DNA of 64,000 bases from Elephas maximus indicus (GCF_024166365.1 NC_064821.1:48883093-48947092), one strand, 5' to 3'. Positions 30,346-41,666 are shown, counted from the first letter of the stretch. Numbers and translations are program-made. Notes: generated by a model not told the origin, from the letters alone.

Positions 30346-30410
30346 CCTCCATAACCCAAACACTAAAGGTTACCAGTCAAAAGTAGTTCAAAAGTTTGTG
30401 GCTAGGCCTC

Positions 30411-30628
30411 AGGGTTTCTCAACCTCAGCACTATTGACATTCGGGTCCGACGATTTTTTGTTGTGGGGCTGTCCTGTGCATTGTAGGATGTTTAGCAGCA
30501 TCACTGCCTTTTACCCACTGGATGCCAGTACCATCACCCCCAAATTGTGACAACCAGAAATGTCTTCAGACGCCGTCAGATTCCCCTGAGGGACAAAATT
30601 GTCCCGAGTTGAGAACCACTGGGGTCCT
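30411..30628 (+). mobile_element. MER20 (hAT-Charlie DNA transposon)
   Basis: Full-length by eye. It has near-inverted ends CAGGGTTTCTCAAC and GTTGAGAACCACTG. The internal 'gctgtcctgtgcattgtagg', 'atgtttagcagcatcac' and 'cactggatgccagtacc' blocks are diagnostic. MER20 is a placental-mammal element known for donating regulatory sites in endometrial cells; whether this copy is active cannot be seen. Confidence 0.88.
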
Positions 30629-30974
30629 GAAAGTGGGATTGATTTTCCTCCCAGACAGTGAGAAGTGCCACTCAGAGGGGACACACTGAGGGCACAGACT
30701 GATGAATAGGCTGCATATGCCCTTGGTCCCATAGTTGGCCTTGGAGGCTGGCTGAGCAATGAAAAGACTTGGCAAATGCAGGAGGAGCCGGGGAGCTCTC
30801 AGTGCCAGAAAAACACTCTGACCAATGCACCAGCCTTGAGACCTGGAGTCTGGGCTTTCTCAGAAGGAGGCTGCCCTTGGGCATGGGGCAGCCATAGGGA
30901 TTTGTGGAAGGATGAGGCCTGGAATGGTAGGCTTCCTTCAGGCTAGACTCTCTTACCTCTCTCACTCTGCCTTT
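30629..30974. other. Single-copy stretch, nothing recognised
   Basis: No repeat or exon assigned. Confidence 0.4.
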
Positions 30975-31175
30975 CATTAATGCAACAGATATTGAGTCTA
31001 CCATGTGCCCAACACAGCCAGGTACTGGGGACACACTGGTGAGAGAGGTGGAGACCCTGCCCTCTGACTCCTGTGTCTCTCTCCCCTAGCAGAACAAAAG
31101 CTCCTAAAGGGCAAGAGTATTGGTGTTTGCAAGCCCACAGCAGGTGCTCATCAGTTAGATGGATGAATGGGAGAT
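30975..31175 (+). mobile_element. L2 LINE fragment
   Basis: 'caacagatattgagtctacc', 'ggtactggggacacactgg' and 'caaaagctcctaaagggc' follow L2 order. Confidence 0.6.
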
Positions 31176-31496
31176 AGGAGTTTACAGCCCGGTTGGGGGT
31201 GGAGGACAGATAAATAAACCGATGGTTGTAGGGGACCAAGGAAGACTTCCTGGACACTTGGGTTGAGTACTGAAGGACTGGGAGGGATTAGACAGCTAGG
31301 AGCAGTAATAGGCATGCCAGGCAGGCTGAGATAAGGGAGTGTTACTGAGTCTTATGAAGAATGTGGCTTTGGGGAGGGGTTAGCCAAGCCTTTTCTTTCA
31401 GCAGGTATGAAGAAGTTACAGTGAAAGGGAGAAAGCATGGCTGACTGACTGTATCAGTCTCCTATGGCTGCTGGAACAAATTACCACAAACTTCAT

Positions 31497-31605
31497 TTTT
31501 GTTGTTGTTAGCTGCTTTCAAGTCGGCCCCCGACTACTGCACGATGGGATCAGACTATTGTGATCCATAGGGTTTTTTTTGAAATAGGTCACCAGACCTT
31601 TCTTC
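31497..31605 (-). mobile_element. AfroSINE, 5'-truncated
   Basis: Left tail TTGTTGTTGTTAGCTGCTTTC, then 'gatccatagggtttttttt' and 'aggtcaccagacctttc'. It stops before the tRNA-like head. Confidence 0.75.
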
Positions 31606-31676
31606 TATCACAGACTTAGTTGCTTAAAACAATATAAATTTATTACCTTACAGTTCTGGAGATCAGAGATCGTAAC

Positions 31677-31753
31677 ATGGTAGCAAAGGACCCCTTGATC
31701 AGGATGCCACTGTAACACAAGGCAGGAGAGCTCACCAGGAAAAAAAAAAAAAT
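31677..31753 (+). repeat. Short insert ending in poly(A), related to 30268-30310
   Basis: 'ggaccccttgatcaggatgc' to 'gcaggagagctcacc' plus 13 A interrupts the LTR. The non-A part is nearly a copy of sequence 1.4 kb upstream. It may be a retroposed piece of the same family. Confidence 0.4.
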
Positions 31754-32294
31754 CAATTTCACTAAAATCAAGGTGTCAAGAGGGCTACGGTCTTCTGGAG
31801 ACTCCAAGGAGAATCGATTTCCTTGCTTTTTCCATCTTCTAGAGGCCACCTGCATTCCTTGGCTTGTGGTCACTCCAACCTTTCCTTTTCTGACGCTGAT
31901 CCTCCTCCTTCATTCTTATAAGATCCTTGCTACTGCATCAGGCCCATCCAGATAATTCAGGATAATCTCCCCATTTCAAAATTCTTAACTTATTCACATC
32001 ATGCAAGGCTGTGTGCCATGTAAGGTAACATAGTCACAGCTTCTAGGGATTAGCACGTGGACATCTTTGGGGAGGCCATTATTCTGTGTGAGCACAGCCA
32101 AAGAGAAGCTTGTGTGCGTGTGTTGGGGACTTGGGGAGCCATGAGGTTGCAGAAAGAGTCTGAAGTCAAGTCATGAAAGGCCTGGTGTATCAAGCCTAGC
32201 TTAAAAAAAATAAACTCTAATGGGTTCCTCCCAAGGACACTCAAGCCATATCCAACTGAGTTCATCAAGGTTGCAGTGGCAGCAACCCTGTGGA

Positions 32295-32480
32295 GTTGTC
32301 TTTTACTTAAAAGTGCCAGAAACCCAACTCATGCCAGCTTAAAAAAAAAAAAAAAACAGCTTAAGTGGGGGAAAAATCTAGAGGCTTGTATATGAAAAGT
32401 TCACAGATTGGCCAGCTTCAGCTTCAGGTACATCAAGATCCAGGAGCTCAAATTATGTCATTAAGTCTCTGTCATTCTCC
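32295..32480 (+). repeat. Ancient interspersed repeat, second copy
   Basis: 'aaagtgccagaaacccaact' and, after an A run, 'cagcttaagtgggg' and 'tgtcattctccacatctc' parallel the repeat at 16085-16480. Confidence 0.4.
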
Positions 32481-34835
32481 ACATCTCTAAGATAAGGCAT
32501 TCCCTATAAGGAGGGAACAATGAGGGTCAGGTGAGACCAAAGGCTGGCATCCCTCCAGCAGCACTCCCCCCCAGAAATGAGGGCTGCTTTCCAGTGACAC
32601 TGCAGAAATGTAGCCAGGAGTGTTCTGATTGGCCAGTTTGGGTTGTGTGCCTATTATTAAACAAATCATGCAGTTAGAGGTGGTTGGGGAGTGAAATCTT
32701 CCACTCCAACTTGAGCTAGGTCAATCAGCAGCCTGTGAGGTACCCCTGAGGAGTGCCAGCTCCACCCCCATCATGAGCTGGGCCGATCAGGCTTCCTCCC
32801 TCAGGAATTTGAATGTGAGGTACCTAGAAAGAGCCAGGCTCTTGGGAACAGGAACAGAAGGAGCTTTGAGAAGACGCCTCAGTGACAGACTCTGAGATGA
32901 GGGCACATTTGCTGAGTCCTGTGAAGGGTGGAGCTGTAGAGAAGGGATTAGCCAGGCCTCCCCTGAGGGGCAGCCCCAGGTCCCCCAGCTCTGCTAGGTC
33001 TCTTAGATCCCGAGGCACTCAGGTCTCCCAAGGCCTGCTCTCCCGTCGTCATCTTTTGCTCCACATCTATCCTTCCAGTGGACCCCCAGTCTGTGAGGAA
33101 TCCTTGAGTGGGCCTTTCTGAGGAGCCAGACACTAATACAAATAGTGGGGTTTCTCACCATCTCCATATCCCCCCAGGCCCTGCTCCTTCTTCTCTTTGC
33201 TGCCCTTGGCAAGCAGCCATCTTATGGGTTTGGCCATCAATTCTGGGGCACCTTGGTATGTGAGGCCCTACCATTAGCAATGATTAAAAGAGTAAAATCT
33301 CATCCTAAAAATAAATGTTTGAGGAATTAAAGGAAGTGTTGCTAAGAAGGTTCACTTTAAATTCCAACACACCAGGCCACATGGTAAGACCAGGTACGCA
33401 AAGCATCGGATTCCTCCCCTACAGGGTTAGGAGCCTGGGTTTGACCTATGACATCAGGAACAGCAATCCTCCAAGTCTGGTTAGGGGGTGAAGGATGGGG
33501 TGACAACGTTCTTCTTTGAAAAAGAAGCAAGTATTCCGCACACAGTGGATGCTTAGCTAATGCTTTCTGAATGAATTTAGATTCCAGAAGAGGGAACTAA
33601 AATGGCGGCTTCCATCCCCTTGGGGCCTGGAGAAGACCATTGGTCTATAAATACTCTGAAGTGCCTCCTTTGTGATTGTACTGGGCCCTTAAGCAGACTG
33701 AAAATGACAGTTCCTGGGTGTCCTGGTTCCATCTCCAGCCCAGCCTCCGCATTTCCCATCTTCACCCTGACGGGAGCAGGGCTCGGCCAGCCTGACCTGT
33801 TTTGTCCTTTACATAGAAGCAAGCTGCTGCAAAGAAAAGTCTGCTGAGGTGAACCCAGTGACTCTGTTTATTCATATTCACCTCTGACCAAGAAAGAAAC
33901 CCAGCTGTGGTTATCAGAAAGCTGCTGGGCGGCCCAGGGTTGGTGGGGGTTGGGTGGGGGCCAAGAGAAGAGGGTGATTATTAGAGGTGGAATAGAGAAG
34001 TTCTGAATCACAGGATCTTATTCATGGGGGCAGATGTGGCCACAGCACGGGAAGGGGCGGGGTAGGGGGAAGGACACCTTCACTGAGGACAGACTGTGCG
34101 GAAACTGGGGTTCCTCATACCCCACCCCCATCCCTAAAAGTGCATGGCATTTCCTAAGAGGAGTGAAGGCAGCATCTACCTCCCTGATCAAGGGACGTAA
34201 GGGCAGTGAGCTGGCTGGACCTGCGGGGGTGAATGAGTTGACAGGTCTGTAGGGTGCCAGAAACTAACCCGCAGATTCCCAGGGGGCAGCATGGCCCAGC
34301 TTTAGCAGAGTCCAAAGCAAGGGTCACCACCTGAGCAGGGCAAGGTGGGGGAGGGCCCAGCAGGCCTGGGGGTCTGCCAATAGGCCAACTCATGGAACGG
34401 AGATGGAAAATCCCCCAACTGTGGCCAACAACTGCCAAAACCACTTGAAAGGAGAACGTTTCCTGCTGGTTAAAGGGACTTGAGACTTTGGAAATGCCAG
34501 GATTAATTAGCAGATGGGTTGCTCAGAGGTCCCTAGAAAGACATGGAAGAGGGAGGGCCAGGGCCTGGAAGCTGGATGGGGAAGTTGGGCCTGGGGGACA
34601 CCAAACAAGCTGGTCCCTGAGGGGCAGCTGCCTGGCCTGAGGGTGGTGGGCTCAGCCTGGTCTGAGATCCTGAGGAGGGAGAAATGCCCTCCCCCACATC
34701 CTGGCTCTCGTCACACCAGCCTGGGCCAGCAGCCTGGCTCTTCCCAGAGCCGCAAGAAACTTCCAGGGAACTGGGACCTCCAAGCCCAGAAAGAATGCCT
34801 CCAGAATTCCTTGGGGTTTTCTTCCCTAGTTAAAA
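32481..34835. other. Long single-copy stretch, no gene recognised
   Basis: About 2.35 kb with only a possible L2/MIR tail at 33515-33575 ('gcacacagtggatgcttagc'). Open frames at 33577-33847, 34154-34444 and 34514-34903 lack domains and shadow one another. A G-run cluster lies at 33937-33960. Confidence 0.4.
33937..33960 (+). other. Potential G-quadruplex
   Basis: Four G tracts (3, 5, 3 and 5 G) with loops TTGGT, TT and T. Confidence 0.5.
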
Positions 34836-34839
34836 GTGT

Positions 34840-35640
34840 ACCTATTTATAGATATGGAAATATGCATGGAGAAAGGACTGGAAGGAAATACATGAAATGT
34901 TAACATTTCTTATTTTTTCTTATTCATATTATTTTGCCAAAAATAAATATGACTTTCAAGATAAGGAAAAAAAAGCTATTTTTAAAGGAAAATTGATCTC
35001 GATATAAATTATTCATGCTGTTATAGGAAAGTAGAAATGAGAAACTAGAGATCACCCGTGGTACTGTTACCATTAACATTTTGCTGTGGGGCTTTTTTTT
35101 TTTTTTTTTAATCTTAATTTTCTTTGTTTCTATTTCTTAGACTAACAAAAATCCACTACTTTTTACTTTGTTGCAAAGTAGAACGGTGACCCAAGTTCCA
35201 CAGCACACTTGCTGTGTTTTCTTTTGCTATTTTTCCATGGAGACATTTTGGATGTAGAGTTTTGTTTTGTAACATAGGTATTTTACATCATTACAAAACC
35301 TTGTGTTATAACAAAGCCATCATAACCATCTTTTAAAATGTCTATCTAACACCTCTTTTTATCTAACACCTATTAAGTAGATACACTATTACTCATTTAA
35401 CCATTCTCAGATTTTAGGATATATAGGTGGTTTCCAATTTTTCAGCTATTTTAAGTAACACTGTTGAGAACATCTTCACATGTAAGATTCTTTCCTTTTT
35501 GGAGACTATTGTCTTAGATCAAATTCTCAAATTTCCGTGTGTGGGATTACACCATGAAAAGTGCAGATGTTCTTCATATTCTTGATTCAAATGGCCAAGT
35601 TACAGATTATTTAAAAAGTTTATTTCCTCAAAAGGGGGAA
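34840..35640 (+). mobile_element. Old L1 (L1M-type) 3' region
   Basis: AT-rich. 'gaaaggactggaaggaaata' with 'catgaaatgttaacatttc', and later 'ggtggtttccaatttttcag', are typical of old L1 3' ends. The 'taaccattctcagattttagg' block also fits. No open frame remains. Confidence 0.6.
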
Positions 35641-35847
35641 AATGCAGAGCAGAGTTTCAAATTCTCATGGACTCCAGACTTCCTGGAGCTATGAAGGTTG
35701 GATGAGCCCCTGAGACTATTGCCCTTAAACCTTAAGCCAAAAATACCCCTGAAGTCATTTTAAAATCAAATGGTAGTTTAGCTTAGCTAGCAAATGATGT
35801 CTGCCTTGAGCGTTATGCTCTTCTAAGCGTTATCTGTATGGGATCAG

Positions 35848-36012
35848 GAAACCCTGGTGGCACAGTGGTTAAGTGCTACAGCTGCTAACCAAAAGGTCGA
35901 CAGTTGGAATCCTCCAGGCGTTCCTTGGAAACTCTATGGGGCAGCTCTACTCTGTCCTATAGGGTCGCTAGGAGTCGGAATCGACTCGACAGCAGTGGGT
36001 TTGGATTTATAT
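35848..36012 (+). mobile_element. AfroSINE, well preserved
   Basis: GAAACCCTGGTGGCACAGTG start, A box in 'tggcacagtggttaagtgc', B-box-like 'cgacagttggaatcc', tail 'gagtcggaatcgactcgaca' plus 'gtgggtttgg'. Confidence 0.92.
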
Positions 36013-36049
36013 GGGGTCAAATTGACAAAAGCAACTTGAAAGATTAGAT

Positions 36050-36190
36050 AGGAGCCTTAGGGTAGTACAGTGGTTCAGAGCTCTGCTGCTAACCAAAAGG
36101 TTGGCAGTTGGAATCTACCAGCCACCCCTTGGAAACCCTATAGGTCAGTTCTCCTCTGTCCTGTGAGGTTGAATGGTAATGGGTTTGGTA
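36050..36190 (+). mobile_element. AfroSINE, tail shortened
   Basis: 'agtacagtggttcagagctc', 'gctgctaaccaaaaggttgg' and a degraded tail 'gaggttgaatggtaatgggt'. Confidence 0.85.
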
Positions 36191-36324
36191 TATACACATA
36201 AATATATATATGACTGTGTATATATATGCATATGCCTGCGATGTGGTTTTGGTTTTATATATATATTTGGGATATATATACATATATTTGGAATATATAT
36301 ACATATATAGTCCCAGTATATATA
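36191..36324. repeat. AT-rich degenerate microsatellite
   Basis: TATATA runs interspersed with CATATATTTGG-type units between two SINEs. It probably grew from a SINE T/A-rich tail. Confidence 0.7.
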
Positions 36325-36480
36325 TAGCCCTAGTGGTACAGTGATTAAGAACTTGGTTGCTAACCAAATGGTCGGCAGTTCAAATCTACCAGCCGCTCCT
36401 TGGAAACCCCATAGGGCAGTTCTACTTTGTCCTATAGGGCCGCTATGAGTGGGAATCAACTCGACAGCAAAGGGTTTGTT
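36325..36480 (+). mobile_element. AfroSINE
   Basis: 'agtggtacagtgattaagaac', GGTCGGCAGTTCAAATC B box, tail 'gagtgggaatcaactcgaca'. Confidence 0.9.
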
Positions 36481-36702
36481 TTTTGTTTATATATATATAA
36501 ATATGTATATATTTACATATATACATATTTTATAATATATATTTTTTATACTGCTAATGATAAAAATGATATTGTCCTAAGGTAGACAATACTACTACTG
36601 ATGATAAAAACCATATGTGTTGGGGTGAGGAGGGTATAGGGAGGTGAGGAAAGGGGTAGGAGAGATCCCACGCTCTGTCCTGTCCCCTGCAAAGCCTCAT
36701 TC

Positions 36703-36729
36703 ATATATATATATATATATATATATATA
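36703..36729. repeat. (TA)n microsatellite
   Basis: About 13 uninterrupted TA repeats that abut the left arm of a hairpin. Confidence 0.9.
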
Positions 36730-36792
36730 CACCAAACGTACAGATCTTAGCTCCCAGATGGATAGCGGGAGCTAAGATCTGTATGTTTGGTG
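36730..36792. repeat. Near-perfect inverted repeat (hairpin)
   Basis: The arm at 36730-36755 (starting CACCAAACGTACAG) and the arm at 36767-36792 (ending ATGTTTGGTG) are reverse complements over 26 bases with one mismatch. The loop is 11 bases. It is not part of any repeat family I recognise. Confidence 0.9.
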
Positions 36793-37417
36793 AGGAAAAT
36801 TCCTGTGGCAGAGGGCAGTGTGCTGGCTCAGGGACTTGGGTGACTTGGGCAACTTGAGCAACTTAGGGCATGGAGAGAAGAACCACTGGTCCCACAGCAT
36901 GGGGAAGGTGAAGGTATGTTGTGTCTTCAAAGACATGCACATTTCTGCTGGCAGAGTGGAGGGAGGTATGGCCCCAGGGCAGGGTACTCTGGGGTCCTGG
37001 GTTGGCACTTAGAACTCATCCAGAGGTGAAAAAGCAATGAGAAGCCAGGCCAAGAGGCAGTCATAGGCTTGCCCCGTTCCCCAGTACATCCCTGGGGACA
37101 GGAGGCGGTGGTGATATGGACATGCTCATCCCAGCCCCGTCTCCCACCTGCCTACTTCAAGCCTCTCACCTGCTTCACCTTTTCCACACCTATCTCCCAC
37201 CCTCACCCTCCCCAAGCCTCTCTTGACAACAGCCTCCTTCCCCTCCCTCCCAGTTCCTGTTTTTCTGTGGCGACCACACATCCTGTCCAGGCTCAGGGAA
37301 AGCTGCCATGTACAACCAAGGCCCAGCTACTCTCTGTCAGGACAACTGGACACTGTGAATGGTCATGTCCCCTGGCTGGTACAGCCTCAGGTCAGAGAGG
37401 CAGCCATCTCTGAGGAA
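36793..37417. other. Single-copy stretch, nothing recognised
   Basis: CT-rich between 37130 and 37260. No exon assigned. Confidence 0.4.
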
Positions 37418-37630
37418 ACCACCCACACACACTCACACAAGACACTCACTCACATACTTGTGCACTCACACACATACTCACACTCTCACATGCACTCACA
37501 CACTTTCACACTCACACTCATGCACATACACACACTTCCATGCTCACAATCAGTCACACTGACACAATCACACTTGCTCTTACAATTCACTCACACTCCC
37601 ATTACACACATACACAAACGCATACATGCG
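37418..37630 (+). repeat. Degenerate CA/CTCACA satellite-like tract
   Basis: Irregular CACTCACACACATACTCACA-type units over about 210 bases. The His/Thr/Ser-rich open frames here (37223-37746) are translations of this tract. Confidence 0.85.
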
Positions 37631-37874
37631 CCATCAGAACTGACTTGCCCTTAATGGCCCACACAGAGGAAAGGGAGGAGGAACTCTTGGTCAACCAGGA
37701 GAAGCCAACTGGCAAAGGGCTGAGGGCCTCACTGGGCCCAGCATGAAACACAAGGGCCCTTTAAAGTCCACTCACCCAGCAGTTGTAGACCCTGCCTGAG
37801 TTCCCACGTCCTTCCGTGGCACCAGAGGGGCCTGCTGCTTAAGGACATAAGCAGTGAAGGCTGATCCATGCCCA
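37631..37874. other. Short single-copy stretch
   Basis: Nothing recognised. Confidence 0.4.
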
Positions 37875-38060
37875 AATCCCAGCTCCACCATTTGCTCCCT
37901 CGTATGAGACTGACTGGACCCTAAACCTCAGTTTCCCCCTCTATAAAAGTAGTATCTCCATCATACCAGTAGTGTTGGGGCAATTAAATGATATAATTCG
38001 TGCTAGGTGCTGAGCACAGGCTCAGTGTGGCTTGCCACAGTTAGTAAATGCTTAATCAGT
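37875..38060 (+). mobile_element. MIR SINE
   Basis: 'cccagctccaccatttgctc', 'cctcagtttccccctctata', 'ggggcaattaaatgatataa' in MIR order. Confidence 0.8.
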
Positions 38061-38476
38061 GGCTACCTCAGGCAGCTAGCTAAAGGATCCATAGGCCTAA
38101 ACAAAGCCTCCTGGAGTTCATTCTTGTTCTGGAGTTCCCTGTGGTACAATTTCATTTCCTGAGAACAGCTCCCTTACAGAAACAGCTGTCACCCCACCCT
38201 GCCCCCCCCAACCAGGATGGCCTCTGGAGACCCAGGGCTATCTGTCCTGCAGACGTCGAAGCCCAGACCGGCAGGCCAAGGCCCTGCTCACGATTACTGC
38301 CAGACCCAAACACACACAGACAGCAGCACTGCAACCACCGAAAAGCAGGCAATTAGTCCCCAAACCTGGGCAATGTCCACCCGCCCTCTGGGACCACTCA
38401 GCTGCTCCCCACCTCGTCAATTTCCAGCCTCTGGTGTCGTTCTATACACAGATAAAACTATGGATATTTCCATTTT
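38061..38476. other. Single-copy stretch, nothing recognised
   Basis: No repeat or exon assigned. Frames on both strands overlap. Confidence 0.4.
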
Positions 38477-38675
38477 GGTGTCCCTGAGTGGCACACGTGA
38501 TTAATCAGCTTCGCTGCTAACTGAAAGATTGGAGGTTTGAGTCCACTCAGAGGCAACTTGGAAGAAAAACCTAGCGATCTACTTTTGAAAAATTAGCCGT
38601 TGAAAAGCCTCTAGAGCACCGTTCTACTCTGACACATTTGCGGTCACCATGAGTTGGGATCATGGCAACTAGTTG
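38477..38675 (+). mobile_element. AfroSINE, 'aggtttgagtc' subfamily
   Basis: Head GGTGTCCCTGAGTGGCACAC, B box GGAGGTTTGAGTCC, then 'agcgatctacttttgaaaa' and 'tctagagcaccgttctac'. Tail 'catgagttgggatcatggc' and a T run. Same subfamily as at 56344 and 63905. Confidence 0.82.
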
Positions 38676-39704
38676 TTTTTTTTTCTGCCTCTGTCTTTCT
38701 ACTCTAATTATTCTGTTTTTTTTTCCTCTCTTCCAGGCATCTTCCCTGACAATATCTTTCTTTCCAGTCCAGGCAGCATGCTTCTCTTTCTCCTCTTTTT
38801 GGCCTCAGAGCTCCCCCTACCCCCCACCCTGCGCCATCTTTCCTACTAAACTCACTGGCCTTCCCATTCTCTCCACCCACATCCCACCCCCTGGACCACC
38901 TCCCCACCTCACACCCATCTCCCTCCTCCTCCTTGCCCTCTCACTCTCTCCCTCCACACCTGGATGGGGGCAGAGCCAGTGCCACCCTCACTGTCACTCG
39001 ATGTCCTTACAGCCTCTCCCACTCTGGGCCACCCATCCTTGTCCCCAAATCAGACCACACCATCCTCTCTGGAATCTAGCTAAAGTGTCAGCCAAGGCAG
39101 GCCCTTTCCTCAGAGCCAGCTCTGGGCAGACAAGAGCTGAGACAGGGAAGGGGGTGATTTCGGTGGAATGTCAGAGCTCCGGGAGACCAGACACAGGCGT
39201 CCCAGAGTGAACTAAGTGCAAGGAGCCACGTCCTTGCACCCATTGTACAGGAAATGTGAGTCACTGGTGACTTCTCGATGGCTCAGAATGCCTTCCCCTT
39301 GGGACCAGGTGGTCATCTGAGAAGTGCGTGTGGGGGGCAGACCGAGCGGAGCCCTCTGCCTGCCCTGGAAGGCACTCACCAAGCTTGGAGCAGTGCCCAC
39401 GGCTGGCACGTATGCCTGGCCTTTCTTGCAGAGCCTCGAGCTGGGGCTGATTTGGCCCATGGAAGGAGGGCTCCCCTGCGTTGCTCCACCTCCAGCACCC
39501 CACTCCTTCTTGGGGTGGAGGACTGTGGATCAGCTGGGAAACTGCCCTGGCCATGGTGCTAGGGAGCAATCCTATACTGCTGGCAGGTATTTGAAATATA
39601 TTTTATGGAGAAGTGTTCACCTTGTTTGGGGCTGATTATGAAGAATTTCTCACTAAGTGAGAAAGATACATGCAGTTCTCTCTGCTTTGCAGCCTATACA
39701 AACA
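38676..39704. other. Pyrimidine-rich single-copy stretch, gene doubtful
   Basis: A 182-residue frame at 38662-39210 is Pro/Ser/Leu-rich because the DNA is C/T-rich. TTTTTTTTTCCTCTCTTCCAG (ending 38736) would make a good splice acceptor, but nothing downstream is recognisable. Not called as coding. Confidence 0.4.
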
Positions 39705-39890
39705 TGGGAGCCAGGTTTGGGGCCAGATAGACCTGAGTTTCAGGCCCAGCTCTGTCCTCTTCTCAGCTGTGTGACCCTGGGCAAGTTACTCAACCTCTCT
39801 GAGCCTCAGCTAGGCTCAATTGTAAAATGGGAACTTACCTCAAGGATTGTGAAAATTAAATGAGCTCACACTTATAAAGCACTCAAATGG
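39705..39890 (+). mobile_element. MIR SINE, well preserved
   Basis: 'cagctgtgtgaccctgggca', 'agttactcaacctctctgag', 'cctcagctaggctcaattg', 'gattgtgaaaattaaatgag' follow the MIR consensus order closely. Confidence 0.9.
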
Positions 39891-40231
39891 TCTCATAGAA
39901 AGAGAAGTAGCAGTAGCTACTGTTATCGATACTATTTCACCACTCCCTTTGGAACTAAATTGGCATATAGAAGACAAAGGTGTTTGCCCAGGTGCCAAAA
40001 TGCACTCCTCAGCAATTCAGGGCAGTGGGAGGGAGTAGAGCCCTCAGCCTGGGCTGAATGGTGGGAACTGAGGGTTAGGCCTCTCCTTTACATACTAAAG
40101 CCACCCTCTCCCCAGACTGCATAGAGAGAAAGGGATAACGGGTTAGTATCAAGTTCATTTCACCTCCTTCTCAAAGCTGTACCAGGCCACTAAAGCCTTG
40201 CTGGGCTGCGCTTTTGTTCTTTTCAGGGCTG
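39891..40231. other. Single-copy stretch, nothing recognised
   Basis: No repeat or exon assigned. Confidence 0.4.
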
Positions 40232-40245
40232 ACAGTCTGCAAGGC

Positions 40246-40446
40246 AGAAGACCTGGTGTCACAACAGTTAAGGGCTCAGCTGCTAACCAAAAGGTCACCA
40301 GTTCAATCCAGCCAGCAGCCCCATGGTAGAAAGACGTGGGGATCTGCTCCTGTAAAGATTACAGCCTAGAAAACTCTATGGGGCAGTTCTACATTGCCAT
40401 ATGGAGTTGCTATGAGTTAGAATCAACTTGATGGCACCCCACAACA
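40246..40446 (+). mobile_element. AfroSINE, long subfamily, with 14-bp TSD
   Basis: The direct repeat ACAGTCTGCAAGGC (40232-40245 and 40447-40460) is perfect. Head GCTCAGCTGCTAACCAAAAG, long-subfamily block 'gatctgctcctgtaaagatt', tail 'gatggcaccccacaac'. Confidence 0.93.
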
Positions 40447-40460
40447 ACAGTCTGCAAGGC

Positions 40461-40794
40461 TGTCTTTACTGGGTGAAGAAGAATGGTAACACAGCTGGTC
40501 TCCACGGCTGCCAAGAACAGGTAACACCCAGCTTCAACTTGGGAGAACAATGCTTCTCCCATTTCCAAGACAAGTGTTTCCTTCCTTCACCTGTTTTTTT
40601 CTCCAAGAAGCCCCAGGTGCTTAAACGGGTGGGTGGATAAAAATAATAGTACAGGTTGAAGCAGATTCTGGTTGATATTGATGGTAGAACAATCCTTTTA
40701 TTTTTGCTTTATTTTCCTTCTGAACCTTTGCCTGACAGAGTTAGATACGGAAAAAGCTCCCCCTCTTACCTTGCTCCAATATACACATCCCAAA
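40461..40794. other. Single-copy stretch, nothing recognised
   Basis: No repeat or exon assigned. Confidence 0.4.
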
Positions 40795-40905
40795 TCTATT
40801 TTTTAACCCCTTAATTGAGGTATAATTTACTCACAATAAGTTGCACAATTCAGTGGGTGTTAACGTCTGTGAAATCACTACCACAATCCAGACACACACA
40901 CCAAA
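40795..40905 (+). mobile_element. Old L1 fragment
   Basis: 'aattgaggtataatttactc', 'acaataagttgcacaattc' and 'aaatcactaccacaatcc' match the old L1 block 'ttattgaggtataattgac...'. Confidence 0.7.
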
Positions 40906-41214
40906 TCTACTTTACTGGCTTCCTCATGGGTGACCCATCTGTAACTCACACTACCTAGGCAAAGAAGGGGGAATGTTGATTTGTGTACCTAGAAAGTCCA
41001 GGAGAACTTCCAGGGGTTCAATAAGGCCATAGGAGCTCTTTCTTCCCCTCTCTCAAACACGTTTTCTTTCTATAGCTGGCAAGATGGCTACTGGCAGCTT
41101 CAGACTAACATCCTACCTTTATCAATGCCAAAAGAAAGAAAGTCTTCTCTGATAGGCCATCTTTGGGTCGTGTGCCCATCCCTGGATGGGTGGAATCAGC
41201 TGAGTGTGCGCATC
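40906..41214. other. Single-copy stretch, nothing recognised
   Basis: Part may belong to the hAT-like repeat that follows. Confidence 0.35.
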
Positions 41215-41378
41215 TCTTCGCAGTGCCATGTTCAGTGATGTCCCTATGATATCATGGTTATAGCTTGAAATTGGCCATGGAGGGAAGATTTACACCACGG
41301 GAACTGGCAAATGCTACCAATCAGGGCTTCCCTACCCCACTTTCCAGAGCTGACTGTTAAACACTTATGCACAGCACT
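41215..41378 (-). mobile_element. Second copy of the hAT-like element
   Basis: In reverse, 'ggtagcatttgccagttcc' and 'cgtggtgtaaatcttccc' match 29180-29225. The right end 'ctgttaaacacttatgcaca' matches the left end of the element at 28759 in reverse. Confidence 0.6.
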
Positions 41379-41630
41379 GAGTCAGCCCTACCTAAACCAA
41401 GGAAATAGATTCTAAAAAGGGAAGAGATATTCTGTTACCACACGAAGAGGGAGAGTAAAAGACTAGTTAAACAGAAATAACAGAGGAAGGCCTCTCTGTT
41501 GAATTTAAAGCTGCCTAGACTGGATCTCAGAAAGGAACCTTCTAGATTTTGCACTCACCCTGAACCTCCAAGGGCACATTGACCCCACCACACAGACAGT
41601 CCAGCCAATATGCAGTCTTCTACAAGGGGA

Positions 41631-41666
41631 GCCCTGGTATAAGTGCTTGGCTGCTAACCGAAAATG
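41631..41666 (+). mobile_element. SINE head fragment
   Basis: 'ggagccctggtataagtgc' and 'ttggctgctaaccgaaaa' form only the tRNA-like head. A complete SINE head starts immediately after. Confidence 0.75.

Larger units (their letters stand above)
31451..32090 (+). mobile_element. ERVL-type LTR (MLT2-like) with insertions
   Basis: TGTATCAGTCTCCTATGGCT start, 'gcttaaaacaatataaattt', 'gtggacatctttgggg' and 'cattattctgtg' end. It contains a truncated SINE at 31497-31605 and a short foreign insert at about 31677-31753. Confidence 0.8.

Noticed and set aside
37418-37630. CRISPR-like spaced repeats
   Set aside because: Repeat units are irregular simple sequence without constant spacers, and the genome is mammalian.
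37223-37746. His/Thr/Ser-rich open frames
   Set aside because: They are translations of the degenerate CA/CTCACA tract.
38662-39210. Open frame of 182 residues after a splice-acceptor-like site
   Set aside because: The sequence is low-complexity C/T-rich. The translation is mostly Pro, Ser and Leu with no domain.
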